Of a DNA stretch of 64,000 bases, positions 26,779 to 35,513 are shown one piece after another. Below the pieces are notes generated by a model that did no database searches, had not been told where the DNA came from, and saw only the letters and a program-made list of their open reading frames with translations. This DNA is from CAWBRT01 sp963791145 (lineage in GTDB: Bacteria; Acidobacteriota; Terriglobia; Terriglobales; Acidobacteriaceae). The first letter of the stretch is position 1. Every line of letters starts with the position of its first letter. A program made the translations under genes and the position numbers. The stretch spans positions 316,955 to 380,954 of the forward strand of contig CAWBRT010000009.1 in NCBI GenBank assembly GCA_963791145.1, written 5' to 3'.

Positions 26779-27543
26779 CTACGGTGCCGGTCTGCCCGGA
26801 ACCGGCGCGCTTGCGGACTGCCAGGTGTGATAGCCGAGGCCGACACGCATATGGTGGGTAAAGCTGTCCGGCGCGGAAACGGCCACCGTGATGCCAAGCA
26901 AAGCATGCGCCACCGCCAGCGGCCAGATATTGCGATAGCGCGCAAATGCAGTGCAGAACACCAGGCCGGCCAGCAAGGTAAGCGCCATCAGCAGAGGATT
27001 AGGGATGTGGGCGACGGCAAATATCAGAGCAGAGAGCACAATTGCCCGCCGGGTTCCCGCCAGTTGCTCGAGATTGAGGAACAGGAAGGAATTGAGGATG
27101 AACTCCTGCTCCACCGCCCACACGGAGTAGGCTCCGACTCGCCAGAGCTGGATCGGGCGTTGGATCGCTGGAAGCTGCCAACCCGAACCGTGCAGCATTC
27201 CCACAACCATCGCCGCCAGAGCGAGAGCCGTGAGCGCCAGCCAACTCGACTGGCGTAAGCCGCCGAGCCCCACTCCCAGTTGCTTCACCGAGCGGCGCTG
27301 CAGCAGCGTGCAGGCGGCAATCCAACCCATGGCGGCAATAATGAATCGGCGTTGCGCTGCGCCAGCTGTCCACAGTCCGCCCTCCGCCAGCAGATAGGCG
27401 CCGGCGATAGCCAGGACACAAAAGCGCTTGCCGCGGAAAAAAGAAACCGCGCGGGCCGGCGCCTGCCCTGTCGCCGGCCAATGGCGCGGTTCGCTGCGCC
27501 CGGACGAAGCGCCATTGCTTCCCTGTTCCGCGTGCGCGCTCAT
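26779..27543 (-). CDS. CPBP family intramembrane glutamic endopeptidase (CAAX protease-like)
   Basis: 254 aa with about seven hydrophobic helices after a polar N-terminus of 35 residues. Motifs run in the family order: EQEFILNSF (about residue 144, motif 1), FAVAHIPNP (about 175, motif 2 with its His) and VAHALLGI (about 213, motif 3). Motif 1 usually ends in Arg (EExxxR); here Asn occupies that site, so activity is uncertain. Families of this type process prenylated proteins, bacteriocins or anti-sigma factors. Monocistronic. Confidence 0.8.
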   Translation of the reverse strand: MSAHAEQGSNGASSGRSEPRHWPATGQAPARAVSFFRGKRFCVLAIAGAYLLAEGGLWTAGAAQRRFIIAAMGWIAACTLLQRRSVKQLGVGLGGLRQSSWLALTALALAAMVVGMLHGSGWQLPAIQRPIQLWRVGAYSVWAVEQEFILNSFLFLNLEQLAGTRRAIVLSALIFAVAHIPNPLLMALTLLAGLVFCTAFARYRNIWPLAVAHALLGITVAVSAPDSFTHHMRVGLGYHTWQSASAPVPGRPAP

Positions 27544-27597
27544 CGTGTACTCCGATGCGATTTTATTACAGGAAGGTTACTGTCAGCGCGTGGGAGT

Positions 27598-27631
27598 GCC
27601 CACTCAAGCCAGCTATTTGGCTTGAGTGGGG
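27598..27631. repeat. CCCACTCAAGCC hairpin repeat
   Basis: CCCACTCAAGCC pairs with GGCTTGAGTGGG around AGCTATTT, between the convergent-side ends of the CPBP gene upstream region and the dehydrogenase stop. Member of the CCCCAC family; may terminate transcription. Confidence 0.55.
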
Positions 27632-27662
27632 TTTCTGGCGGGACCTGCTTTGACCGCAAGGG

Positions 27663-28724
27663 CTACAACGCGTCGCAGAGGGCCTCGGTTACCTGCTTGG
27701 TGGTGGCTTTCCCGCCCAGGTCGGCGGTGAGCGCGATCCCGGCGCCGGTTACCTTTTCCACCGCCTGCATCAGCCGCGCCGCGGATTCCTTTTCGCCCAG
27801 ATGCTCCAGCATCATGACGGCCGTCCAGAAGGTGCCGATCGGGTTGGCGATGCCTTTACCCGCGATGTCGAAAGCCGAGCCATGGATCGGCTCGAACATC
27901 GAGGGGAACTGCCGTGGCGGATTGAGGTTGGCCGTGGGAGCGATTCCCATGCTGCCGGCCAGGGCCGCCGCCAGGTCGCTGAGAATGTCGGCGTGCAGGT
28001 TGGTGGCCACGATCACGTCGAGAGACTTCGGCTTGCCGACCATGCGCGTGGTGGTGGCGTCGACCAGCATCTTGTCGACCTTCACGTCGGGATACTCGCG
28101 GCTCACCTCGGCGGCGATCTGGTCCCACAGCACCATGCCATGGCGCTGCGCGTTGGACTTGGTTACCACCGTCAGCGTTTTGCGCGGGCGCGAGCGCGCC
28201 AGCTCGTGGGCAAAGCGCATGATGCGGGTAACCCCGGTGCGGGTGAAGATGGCAGTTTCCGTCGCCACCTCTTCCGGCAAGCCGATGTGGCTGCGGCCGC
28301 CCTGGCCGGCATACTCGCCTTCGCTGTTCTCGCGCACGATGACCCAGTCGAAGTCACCGGGATTGATGCCGCGCAGCGGGCTGGTGACGCCGGGAAGCAC
28401 CCGCGTCGGACGCACGTTGGCATACTGGTCGAAGCCCTGACAGATCTTCAGGCGCAGTCCCCAAAGCGTGATGTGGTCGGGAATATCGGGGTCGCCCACC
28501 GCGCCGAAGAAGATGGCGTCAAACGGCTTGAGCGTTGTCAGCGCGTCGTCGGGCAGCATCTTTCCGGTCTTGCGGTAATAGTCAGAGCCCCAGGGGAACG
28601 ACTCGAACTTCATCCGGAACTTCTTATCGCGCTCCTGCATCCGCTCCAGCACGGTGACTCCGGCGGGGATCACTTCCTTGCCGATGCCGTCGCCGGGCAT
28701 GACGGCAATCCTGTATTCACGCAT
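27663..28724 (-). CDS. Tartrate/3-isopropylmalate-type dehydrogenase
   Basis: 353 aa of the isocitrate/isopropylmalate dehydrogenase family. Seen: GDGIGKEV, substrate Arg in ANVRPTRVLPG, ENSEGEYAG, catalytic Lys in VVTKSNAQ, metal Asp in ADILSDLAAALAGSMG. The start of the enzyme (REYRIAVMPGDGIGKEVIPAG; FDAIFFGAVGDPDIPDH) is closest to TtuC-type tartrate dehydrogenases, which oxidise and decarboxylate (R)-malate or tartrate with NAD+. It could instead be LeuB. ATG 28724 follows GGGAAGGAA. It precedes nothing on its strand, but follows the chromate transporter genes by 80 nt. Confidence 0.85.
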   Translation of the reverse strand: MREYRIAVMPGDGIGKEVIPAGVTVLERMQERDKKFRMKFESFPWGSDYYRKTGKMLPDDALTTLKPFDAIFFGAVGDPDIPDHITLWGLRLKICQGFDQYANVRPTRVLPGVTSPLRGINPGDFDWVIVRENSEGEYAGQGGRSHIGLPEEVATETAIFTRTGVTRIMRFAHELARSRPRKTLTVVTKSNAQRHGMVLWDQIAAEVSREYPDVKVDKMLVDATTTRMVGKPKSLDVIVATNLHADILSDLAAALAGSMGIAPTANLNPPRQFPSMFEPIHGSAFDIAGKGIANPIGTFWTAVMMLEHLGEKESAARLMQAVEKVTGAGIALTADLGGKATTKQVTEALCDAL

Positions 28725-28804
28725 GGCGTTTCCTTCCCTTGATTGAAGAATTTCAGCTCCTATTGAACCACAGTTGAAATGCCCGGCAAGTCCAAAAACC
28801 GGTC

Positions 28805-29314
28805 CTAGATCAGCAGCAGCCCGAGCACTGCGGCTCCGAGTATGACCCAGATGGTGGCCCGTCCGGTGATGACCAGAAAAAGAAAGCTGGCAATGGCGAT
28901 GGCCACCGGCCATGGGCCGGTAAGCGCACTGCGCGCCAGCGGCACCGCAGAGGTCAGAATCAGCCCTCCGCCGGCTATGGTGACGGCGCGAATGGCGCTT
29001 TTGACCTCCGGCCTGTCCGCCCGGCGCCCGAGAAAGCGCAGCATGGGGATGATCAAAAAAGCGGGTGTGACAACCGCCAGCAGCGCCGCGCAGCCGCCAG
29101 GCAGGCCGCCGACGAAATAGCCCACGCTCACTACATACAAACCGTTCGGGCCCGGAGCCGTTTGTCCTGTTGCAATGGCCGCGTTCAATTGACGATCCGT
29201 CAGCACCTGGTAGTGCTCGACAAAATCGTGACGGATGATGGGAATGGTCGCCGAGCCGCTGAAAGCGATCAGTTCGGCCTTGGCAAGCAGAAGGTAAAGC
29301 AGCAGGAGGCTCAT
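28805..29314 (-). CDS. chrA: Chromate transporter, second half-size subunit
   Basis: 169 aa, one CHR domain with about five helices. GQTAPGPNGLYVVSVGYFVG carries the PGP motif typical of the family. ATG 29314 overlaps the stop of the upstream half-gene by four bases (ATGA), so translation is coupled. Half-size CHR pairs assemble into one carrier for chromate or related oxyanions; substrate use here is unproven. Confidence 0.82.
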   Translation of the reverse strand: MSLLLLYLLLAKAELIAFSGSATIPIIRHDFVEHYQVLTDRQLNAAIATGQTAPGPNGLYVVSVGYFVGGLPGGCAALLAVVTPAFLIIPMLRFLGRRADRPEVKSAIRAVTIAGGGLILTSAVPLARSALTGPWPVAIAIASFLFLVITGRATIWVILGAAVLGLLLI

Positions 29315-29856
29315 TCCGGAACCCGCCACAGCAGTCCGATGACCGCCGCCAGTCCGAGAATCTGCACCGGCGAAACCCTCGAGCTTGCCGTCAGGAGGAT
29401 GGAGCCTCCGCCCAACACCAGCGCATGCGGCCAGCGCTTACGAGTGAAGTACGGCCGCAGCATGCTGAAGCCCGCAGTCGTCAGCATACCCACCGATGCC
29501 GCCAGAATGCCGGCTAGCGCGGCCATAGCCTTGGGACTGGCGAGCACCAGTTCGTAGCTCCGTGTCAGCAGCATCACCATAATGGCCGGCGGAACACTGG
29601 CCGCCAGCACGGCCGCGAGTGCGCCCGGCCATGTTCCCAGCTGCCAGCCAAGGCCGGCGAAGAAGGCCAGCAGGTTGGTCCCCGGTGTAATACGCGAGAG
29701 CGCGTAGCAGGTTGCGTATTGGTCCGCGGATACCCACCGCCGCTCCGGGACAATCTCCCGGTAGACCGCGGCCATGGTGATTTCGCCGCCCCCGAAGGTC
29801 GTGTTCGCCAATCGCGCCACGAACAGAAACAGCCGGGAAAGAGAAACTCGTTCCAT
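29311..29856 (-). CDS. chrA: Chromate transporter, first half-size subunit
   Basis: 181 aa CHR domain: FGGGEITMAAVYREIVPERRW at the N-terminus and SRITPGTNLLAFFAGLGW with the signature after it. Together with the overlapping downstream gene it makes the two-part short-chain CHR transporter. Predicted inner-membrane protein of five or six helices. The start ATG 29856 is the first in frame. Upstream lies an 85-bp palindromic repeat. Confidence 0.82.
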   Translation of the reverse strand: MERVSLSRLFLFVARLANTTFGGGEITMAAVYREIVPERRWVSADQYATCYALSRITPGTNLLAFFAGLGWQLGTWPGALAAVLAASVPPAIMVMLLTRSYELVLASPKAMAALAGILAASVGMLTTAGFSMLRPYFTRKRWPHALVLGGGSILLTASSRVSPVQILGLAAVIGLLWRVPE

Positions 29857-29933
29857 TCCGTTACTCTAGCATCCCGGCCAAACGGGGCTCCTGTCCTCTC
29901 TTCATTCGCATCTACTACTGTGGCCGTTCATGA

Positions 29934-30018
29934 CCGGATTCGCGGAAGGTATACCCCGCGCAGTAGCCGGGCGATCAGCCCGGCGGTGATAGCGAAGGGT
30001 ACACCCACTTTGAATCCG
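29934..30018 (-). repeat. 85-bp palindromic repeat, copy A
   Basis: The reverse complement matches 40421-40505 at 79 of 85 positions. It has CGGATTC...GAATCCG ends, a central GCCGGGC-TGATC-GCCCGGC hairpin and internal GGGTATACC-type direct repeats. It lies 24 bases before the pyrophosphatase start. Confidence 0.85.
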
Positions 30019-30041
30019 TTCATGGCGGCCGGAGAATTCAG

Positions 30042-30602
30042 ATGATCCATCCCTGGCACGACATTACACCGGGCGAGCACCTGCCCGCCGAGTTTCTCAG
30101 CGTCATCGAAATTCCTTTCGGCTCGAGCGTCAAGTACGAGCTGGACAAGCCAAGCGGACTGATCCGGCTGGACCGCGTGCTGTACTCGGCGGTCTACTAT
30201 CCGGCCAACTACGGATTCATTCCGCAAACGCTCGCCGAAGACGACGACCCGCTCGACGTGCTGGTCTTCTGCCAGGAGCCGGTCGTGCCCCTGACCCTGA
30301 TCGAGGCGCGCGCCATCGGGCTGATGACCATGATCGACGCCGGCAAGCGAGACCACAAGATCATCGCCGTGGCTACCAAAGACCCGGAGTTCAACAGCTA
30401 CAACGAGGCCGGCGAAATGCCCGTGCACCGGCTGGCCATGTTGCGGCGCTTCTTTCAGGACTACAAGCAGCTCGAAGGCAAGAAGGTTGAAGTCGAAGAA
30501 ATTCAGGCGGCGAGCAAGGCCTACCCGGTCATAGAGGACGCGCTCGAGCGCTACAGCCAGCAGCGGCGCAAGGGATTCTACACAGGCAAGTATGCGGCGT
30601 GA
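30042..30602 (+). CDS. ppa: Inorganic pyrophosphatase
   Basis: 186 aa soluble family I enzyme, hydrolysing pyrophosphate to phosphate with Mg2+. The signature DDDPLDVLV lies at about residues 67-75, with further conserved parts YPANYGFIPQT, IDAGKRDHKI and HRLAMLRRFFQDYKQLE. Length and order are normal. CGGAG lies 8 nt before ATG 30042. The 5' flank is occupied by the 85-bp palindrome. Confidence 0.95.
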   Translation: MIHPWHDITPGEHLPAEFLSVIEIPFGSSVKYELDKPSGLIRLDRVLYSAVYYPANYGFIPQTLAEDDDPLDVLVFCQEPVVPLTLIEARAIGLMTMIDAGKRDHKIIAVATKDPEFNSYNEAGEMPVHRLAMLRRFFQDYKQLEGKKVEVEEIQAASKAYPVIEDALERYSQQRRKGFYTGKYAA

Positions 30603-30634
30603 GAGACGCGATATGGATTCACGCTTGAATCGCT

Positions 30635-31954
30635 CTACTTGGCGCCATCCGTAATGCGTATGTGCTTGAACGGCCGCGCGTCCTTGCCCACATATTGGCG
30701 AACGCACTGTCCGCTGCCTACGAGTTGGTAGCGATAGGTGACCAGCCCCTCCAGGCCCACCGGTCCGCGCGCGTGCAGCTTGCCGGTGCTGATGCCGACC
30801 TCGGCGCCGAAGCCATAGCGGAATCCGTCGGAGAAGCGCGTAGACACGTTGTGGAAGACGTTGGCGGAGTCGACCGAGCTCAAGAAGCGCTCAGCCGTCT
30901 TTGAGTCATTGGTGACAATGCAATCGGTGTGCCGCGAGCCGAAGGCTTCAATGTGTTCGATGGCTTCGTCCACTCCGTTCACGACGCGCAGCGCCAGGGT
31001 CAGGTCTCCATATTCGGTATGCCAGGCCTCAGGCGCCAGAGCGGCCACCTCGCCCTTGGACAACTCCACCGAACGCGCGCATCCCAAAACGTTCACCCCG
31101 GCTTGCTTGAGGCTGCATACCAGGTCAGGCAGGAATTCGGCAGCGATCGGTGTATCCACCAGCACCGTCTCCACCGCGTTGCAGACGCTGGGAGCCTGCG
31201 TCTTGGCGTCCAACACGATCTCCAGCGCCATCTTCCGGTCGGCATGGCGGTCGATGAAGATATGGCAGACGCCATCGGCGTGTCCCAGCACCGGGATGGT
31301 CGAGTTCTCCATCACATAACGCACCAGCTCGGCGCCTCCGCGGGGCACCACCAGGTCGATCCACTGGTCCAGGCGCAAAAGTTCCCGCACCGCCTCGCGA
31401 TCCCTCACCAGGAACAATGCCGAAGCCGGAATGCCCGCTTCCGTGATGGCCTGCGACATGAGCTGCAGCAGGCACTCGGAGGTGTGTGCCGCCTCCGCTC
31501 CGGCCTTGATCAGCAGGGCATTGCCGGACTTCAAAGCCAGCGCCGAAAGCTGTACCACGGCATCGGGCCGCGCTTCCACGATGGCGGCCACCACGCCGAA
31601 GGGGAAGGATACCTTCTTCAACTCCAGCCCCTCGTCCAAGAGCGTGTGCAGGCGCACCTCTCCGACTGGATCGGGCAAAGCCCGAACCTCCTCGACGCTT
31701 ATTACCATCTGCCGCAACTTGTCCGGGCTGAGGCGCAGACGCTCGACCAGCGACTTCTTCAAGCGCCCGGCCCCGGCTGCCTCTTCGGCGGCGGAGACGT
31801 CGAGTGCGTTAGCAGCCTGCAGCTTGGGCCAGGCGAGTTCCAGCGCGCGCGCGATGCCGGCGAGCGCTACATTTTTCTGCTCGCTGCCGGCCGTGGCCAG
31901 CATGCGCGCGGCAGCGCGCGCGGCGCGGGCATCAGCGGCAATGTCGTGGGCCAT
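30635..31954 (-). CDS. proA: Gamma-glutamyl phosphate reductase
   Basis: 439 aa. It reduces glutamyl 5-phosphate to glutamate 5-semialdehyde with NADPH, the second step of proline synthesis. The catalytic Cys lies in TQAPSVCNAVETVLV; further landmarks are PFGVVAAIVEARPDA, LIKAGAEAAHT, VPRGGAELVRYV and FHNVSTRFSDGFRYGFGAE. The aldehyde dehydrogenase-like fold is complete. It stands alone, and its partner proB is at 51799. ATG 31954 starts the domain; upstream is A/T-rich. Confidence 0.95.
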   Translation of the reverse strand: MAHDIAADARAARAAARMLATAGSEQKNVALAGIARALELAWPKLQAANALDVSAAEEAAGAGRLKKSLVERLRLSPDKLRQMVISVEEVRALPDPVGEVRLHTLLDEGLELKKVSFPFGVVAAIVEARPDAVVQLSALALKSGNALLIKAGAEAAHTSECLLQLMSQAITEAGIPASALFLVRDREAVRELLRLDQWIDLVVPRGGAELVRYVMENSTIPVLGHADGVCHIFIDRHADRKMALEIVLDAKTQAPSVCNAVETVLVDTPIAAEFLPDLVCSLKQAGVNVLGCARSVELSKGEVAALAPEAWHTEYGDLTLALRVVNGVDEAIEHIEAFGSRHTDCIVTNDSKTAERFLSSVDSANVFHNVSTRFSDGFRYGFGAEVGISTGKLHARGPVGLEGLVTYRYQLVGSGQCVRQYVGKDARPFKHIRITDGAK

Positions 31955-32323
31955 GAATCTCCCCTTTTCCGTTACTTTAATTCTACAGTCTATCCAAGCC
32001 GAGGGCTTTCGTGGCCGGCAACGTCAACCAGCACCGTGCCTCCGCACCAGCGGGGACGCCAGAACATACTTAACGGCGAGGCTTTTCTTTGGCTCTGGAA
32101 TGAAAAAAACGCTGCCGTAATTTTTTTGGAATTTTAATTTTCTCTGATTAACAGCGCACTAGCAGCACAAAAGACGGCAATTGCGCAGCGACAGCAGCCG
32201 CACACGCATCCAATTGAGGTAATCTGAAATCAGCGTTGCGCGATTACCCGTCCCGACAGACGCTGCTTTTGCGTCCGTCGAGTGGTCGAATCCATAACGT
32301 CCTCCATAACGTAAGGAGACAAA
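31955..32323. other. Intergenic region between divergent proA and mgsA
   Basis: No gene. An unusually A/T-rich tract at 32097-32150 interrupts the GC-rich background and may hold promoter elements. CCATAACGT is repeated directly at 32291 and 32302, just before the mgsA ribosome site AAGGAG. Confidence 0.45.
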
Positions 32324-32803
32324 TTGAACGCAGTCATTTACAAAACGCTGCCCATGATGCCTCGCAAGAACATCGCCCTGGTAGCTCACGACAACAAAAA
32401 GCGCGACCTGTACGAGTGGACCGCCTTCAATCGCGATTCCCTCGCCGAGCATGAGTTGTATGCCACCGGCACGACCGGACAGGTCCTGGAGAAGGGGCTG
32501 GGGATCAGCATTCACAAGCTGGAGAGCGGACCGTTGGGCGGCGATCAGCAAATCGGGGCCAAGATCTCGGAGTCGGAAATCGATTTTGTCATCTTCTTCT
32601 GGGACCCGCTGGAGCCGGCGCCGCACGATCCCGACATCAAGGCCCTGCTGCGCATTGCCGCGGTATGGAACATCCCGGTGGCTTGCAACCGCGCCTCGGC
32701 CGACTTCATGATCTCTTCCCCACTGATGACCAGATCCTACGACCGGCTGGTTCCCGACTACTCCTCCTACCGCGAGCGCCTGCGGCCGCCGGACGCCGTA
32801 TAA
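32324..32803 (+). CDS. mgsA: Methylglyoxal synthase
   Basis: 159 aa. It converts dihydroxyacetone phosphate into methylglyoxal, a glycolytic bypass that relieves phosphate limitation. Conserved parts: VAHDNKK, YATGTTGQV, SGPLGGDQQIGA (catalytic Asp), IFFWDPLEPAPHDPD (His and Asp) and WNIPVACNRASADF. TTG 32324 is preferred over ATG 32351/32354 because TAAGGAGA lies 6-8 nt before it. Cytosolic, probably a hexamer as in relatives. Confidence 0.93.
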   Translation: MNAVIYKTLPMMPRKNIALVAHDNKKRDLYEWTAFNRDSLAEHELYATGTTGQVLEKGLGISIHKLESGPLGGDQQIGAKISESEIDFVIFFWDPLEPAPHDPDIKALLRIAAVWNIPVACNRASADFMISSPLMTRSYDRLVPDYSSYRERLRPPDAV

Positions 32804-32998
32804 GCCGCCCATGCGAACTTTTCGGGTGTAACGCTGGACGCAGCCAAAGCCACGGCAGGCGCGGATTTCGCGTCTGCTGGGGTGATGAAAAGTGTTCGCT
32901 AATCTGCGCTGCCGTTTTTTCCCGTGTTTGCACAGACTGCATTCTGGTACGCTGATTACCTTGTACCCGTCCGGTGCGCCGGACGGGCTTCCTTCCCG

Positions 32999-34081
32999 AT
33001 GCGGACGCATCTTTCATTTTCTGTTGCGGCGCTCTCGTTGTGCCTGGCCGCCGGTTGCGGCATTCCCGGCGCGCCCATGCCGCCTTCGCTCGAGCTGCCG
33101 CGCCCGGTGAACGATCTGACGGCGGTGCGCAAAGGCGACCGCGTGCTGCTGAGTTGGAGCGAGCCGGTCGAGACCACGGACCGGCGGAATATCCGCCGGC
33201 CAGGGCTTACGGTTTTCTGCCGCTCGGTCGGCGAGTATCCGATGAAGGACTGCAACCCGGTGAAACGGTTGCGTCCCGACGAGCTGCATTCAGCCTCCGT
33301 GCCAGGGCGGAAACCACGCGTAACCTTTGAGGACGTACTGCCGGCGGAGGCGCCCAGCGCCACGCAATTCGCGGCCTATGCCATAGAAGTTTTGAATCCT
33401 CAGGGCAAGAGCGCGGGCTTGTCCAACCAGGTGCTGGTCCCTCTGGCCCGGGCATTGCCTCCAGTGAGGGATCTGCGGGCCGAAGTGACCCCAGACGCGG
33501 TGGTGCTGCGGTGGACCGCGCCTGAGCGGCCGGGAAGATTCGCCAACGTAAGCTACTCGTTCCGCGTCTTCCGCAAGCCCGCCGAGGCGCCCGCCTATAC
33601 CTTGCTGCGGGACATTCCTTTCACCGGTGGCGTGGAGACGCTCTCCGACCGCAGCTTCGAATGGGAGCATCCCTATCAGTACAAGGTCGCGGGCATTGAA
33701 CGCGTGCAACTGCCCATCGGCGAGCCCATTGAATTCGAGAGCGATGATTCGCCCGTCATTAGCGTGTTGCCGCATGATATCTTCCCGCCGGCGACGCCGG
33801 CCGGCCTGCAGGCGGTCTTCTCCGGCACCGGGCAGAAACCGTTCATCGACCTGACCTGGGCGCCTAACATGGAAGCCGATCTGGCCGGTTACAATGTCTT
33901 CCGCAGCGAGGCGGGACGCGCGCCGGTGCAGCTCAATCAGCAGTTGATCAAAGCGCCGGCCTTCCGCGACGAGAACGTCGTCGCCGGACACAGTTATACT
34001 TACACCGTCAACGCCGTGGACGAGCGCGACAACCAGAGTCCGCGCTCCCAGCCCGCAACCGAATCCATACCCCTGCCCTGA
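32999..34081 (+). CDS. Lipoprotein with fibronectin type III domains
   Basis: 360 aa. ATG 32999 begins a lipoprotein signal, with LCLAAGC as lipobox (Cys about residue 20). Two or three FN3-like beta domains follow (PVNDLTAVRKGDRVLLSW; PVRDLRAEVTPDAVVLRW; FIDLTWAPNMEADLAGYNVFR), ending in the typical AVDERDNQSPRS. Probably anchored outside the cytoplasmic membrane or on the outer membrane. It binds an unknown partner. It is followed after 13 nt by the FAH gene, so co-transcription is possible. Confidence 0.8.
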   Translation: MRTHLSFSVAALSLCLAAGCGIPGAPMPPSLELPRPVNDLTAVRKGDRVLLSWSEPVETTDRRNIRRPGLTVFCRSVGEYPMKDCNPVKRLRPDELHSASVPGRKPRVTFEDVLPAEAPSATQFAAYAIEVLNPQGKSAGLSNQVLVPLARALPPVRDLRAEVTPDAVVLRWTAPERPGRFANVSYSFRVFRKPAEAPAYTLLRDIPFTGGVETLSDRSFEWEHPYQYKVAGIERVQLPIGEPIEFESDDSPVISVLPHDIFPPATPAGLQAVFSGTGQKPFIDLTWAPNMEADLAGYNVFRSEAGRAPVQLNQQLIKAPAFRDENVVAGHSYTYTVNAVDERDNQSPRSQPATESIPLP

Positions 34082-34094
34082 ACGAGGTTTGCTT

Positions 34095-34922
34095 ATGCGC
34101 TTCTGCCGTTTTGTTGACAGAGATGGAATCCACTATGGCCTGGTCGAGAACGCCAACGGGCAGGACGTCATTACCGCCCGCCTGCCCGGGCTTCACCTGG
34201 AGATCGATGCCTCGGGAATGCCCGGAAGGATTCTCCTGCCCGACGTCTCCAAGGCGCAGCCTCTGCCCAAGCCCGTTCCTCTCGACTCGGCGAGCCTGCT
34301 GATTCCCCTGCCGCTGGTGAGCAAAGTGGTGGCCATCGGGCGCAACTACATCGAGCACGCCAAAGAGCTCTCCAACCCGGTGCCGCCCGAGCCGCTGCTC
34401 TTCCTCAAACCGCCCTCCTCGCTGCTGGCCTCCGGCGGCAACATCGTCAAGCCGAAGATCACCAACCTGCTGCACCACGAGGCAGAGCTGGGGATTGTCA
34501 TCGGGCGCACCTGCCACAAAATTCGTCCCGAGGCCGATGTGCGCGACTACATCCTGGGCTACACTTGCGTCAACGACGTGACCGCGCGCGACATCCAGCG
34601 CAAGGACGTGCAGTTCACCCGGGGCAAGGGCTTCGATACCTTCTGTCCGGTCGGCCCGGCCATCGCCACCGGCCTGGATACCTCGCAGCTCAACGTCAAG
34701 GGACTGGTCAACGGTCAGGTCCGGCAAGACGGCAACACCCGCGACCTGATCTTCAACATCGAATACCTGATGCGCTACGTCGCCGACGTCATGACGCTGG
34801 TGCCGGGCGACATTATCGCTACCGGAACTCCCGCCGGGGTCGGCGCCATGGATGTGGGCGACACGGTGGAAGTCTTCGTCGAGGGCGTGGGCACGTTGCG
34901 CAATCCGATCGTCGCTGAGTAG
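34095..34922 (+). CDS. Fumarylacetoacetate hydrolase family protein
   Basis: 275 aa. C-terminal FAH fold with the metal-binding acids in HHEAELGIVIG and GYTCVNDVTARD and with KGFDTFCPVGP and PGDIIATGTPAGVG. Members hydrolyse or decarboxylate 2-keto acids such as acylpyruvates or 2-hydroxyhepta-dienedioate. The N-terminal 70 residues form the small beta domain seen in these proteins. ATG 34095 has GAGG 8 nt upstream; the frame also allows TTG 34089. Confidence 0.88.
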   Translation: MRFCRFVDRDGIHYGLVENANGQDVITARLPGLHLEIDASGMPGRILLPDVSKAQPLPKPVPLDSASLLIPLPLVSKVVAIGRNYIEHAKELSNPVPPEPLLFLKPPSSLLASGGNIVKPKITNLLHHEAELGIVIGRTCHKIRPEADVRDYILGYTCVNDVTARDIQRKDVQFTRGKGFDTFCPVGPAIATGLDTSQLNVKGLVNGQVRQDGNTRDLIFNIEYLMRYVADVMTLVPGDIIATGTPAGVGAMDVGDTVEVFVEGVGTLRNPIVAE

Positions 34923-34944
34923 TTCGGCTGTTTGGGATTGAGTT

Positions 34945-35334
34945 ATGGGTGGGTTTCGTCAACTTCTGCTGGCCGCCGGGGGTCTGGTTATCATTGCCGG
35001 AACCATGAAGCATTATCTCGGCAAGGGCCGCAAGAGCGCGGCGCAACGCGAGCGCGAGCGGCGGGAGAAGATCAGCGCCACCGGCCGCATCACCGACGGC
35101 ACGGTGCTCGATGTCCGCGAAGCCGAGGAGGCCGGCGCCGAGCGCCAGTTCCTGATCTACAGCTACAACGTCGGCGGCGTGGAGTATGAGTGCTCGCAGG
35201 AGGTCACCGAGCTGCGGCCCTACATCAACATGCACTCCTGCCGCCTGGGTCTTCCCGCCAGCGTCAAGTATGATCCGCACAACCCCGGCAACTCGATCCT
35301 GGCCGCCGAAACCTGGATGGGACTGAGAAAATAA
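34945..35334 (+). CDS. Hypothetical membrane-anchored protein (DUF3592-like)
   Basis: 129 aa. One N-terminal hydrophobic segment (FRQLLLAAGGLVIIAGTM), a charged linker (about residues 28-45), then a beta-rich domain: ATGRITDGTVLDV, LIYSYNVGGVEYECSQEV and ASVKYDPHNPGNSIL. The last pattern, a tyrosine-rich strand followed by V-x-Y-D-P-x-N-P, recalls DUF3592 proteins. No function is known. It follows the FAH gene by 22 nt. Confidence 0.55.
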   Translation: MGGFRQLLLAAGGLVIIAGTMKHYLGKGRKSAAQRERERREKISATGRITDGTVLDVREAEEAGAERQFLIYSYNVGGVEYECSQEVTELRPYINMHSCRLGLPASVKYDPHNPGNSILAAETWMGLRK

Positions 35335-35402
35335 CGCTTCCCGGTTCTCGTTTCACGACGGGAAGTCGTTTCCGAAGTGCCACGCAGCCATTCTTTTCGA
35401 GG

Positions 35403-35442
35403 GGTCATCCTGAGGCCGCGCCGTTTTACGCGGCGATGACCT
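35403..35442. repeat. GTCATCCTGAG element, short copy
   Basis: GGTCATCCTGAGGCCGCGCC pairs loosely with GCGGCGATGACC around TTTTACG. It lies between the hypothetical gene and ccdA, next to a run of GAAACGGG direct repeats at 35468-35500. Confidence 0.55.
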
Positions 35443-35513
35443 TTTCCAATAAAGAGCAAACGTAGAACGCGAAACGGGAAACGGGAAACGTGAAACGGAT
35501 TTAAAATACTTCC

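Noticed and set aside
27280..28440. Long plus-strand frame opposite the CPBP and TtuC-like genes
   Set aside because: Antisense shadow; both minus-strand genes show conserved motifs.
30929..32137. Long plus-strand frame opposite proA
   Set aside because: Shadow frame over a gene with intact catalytic motifs.
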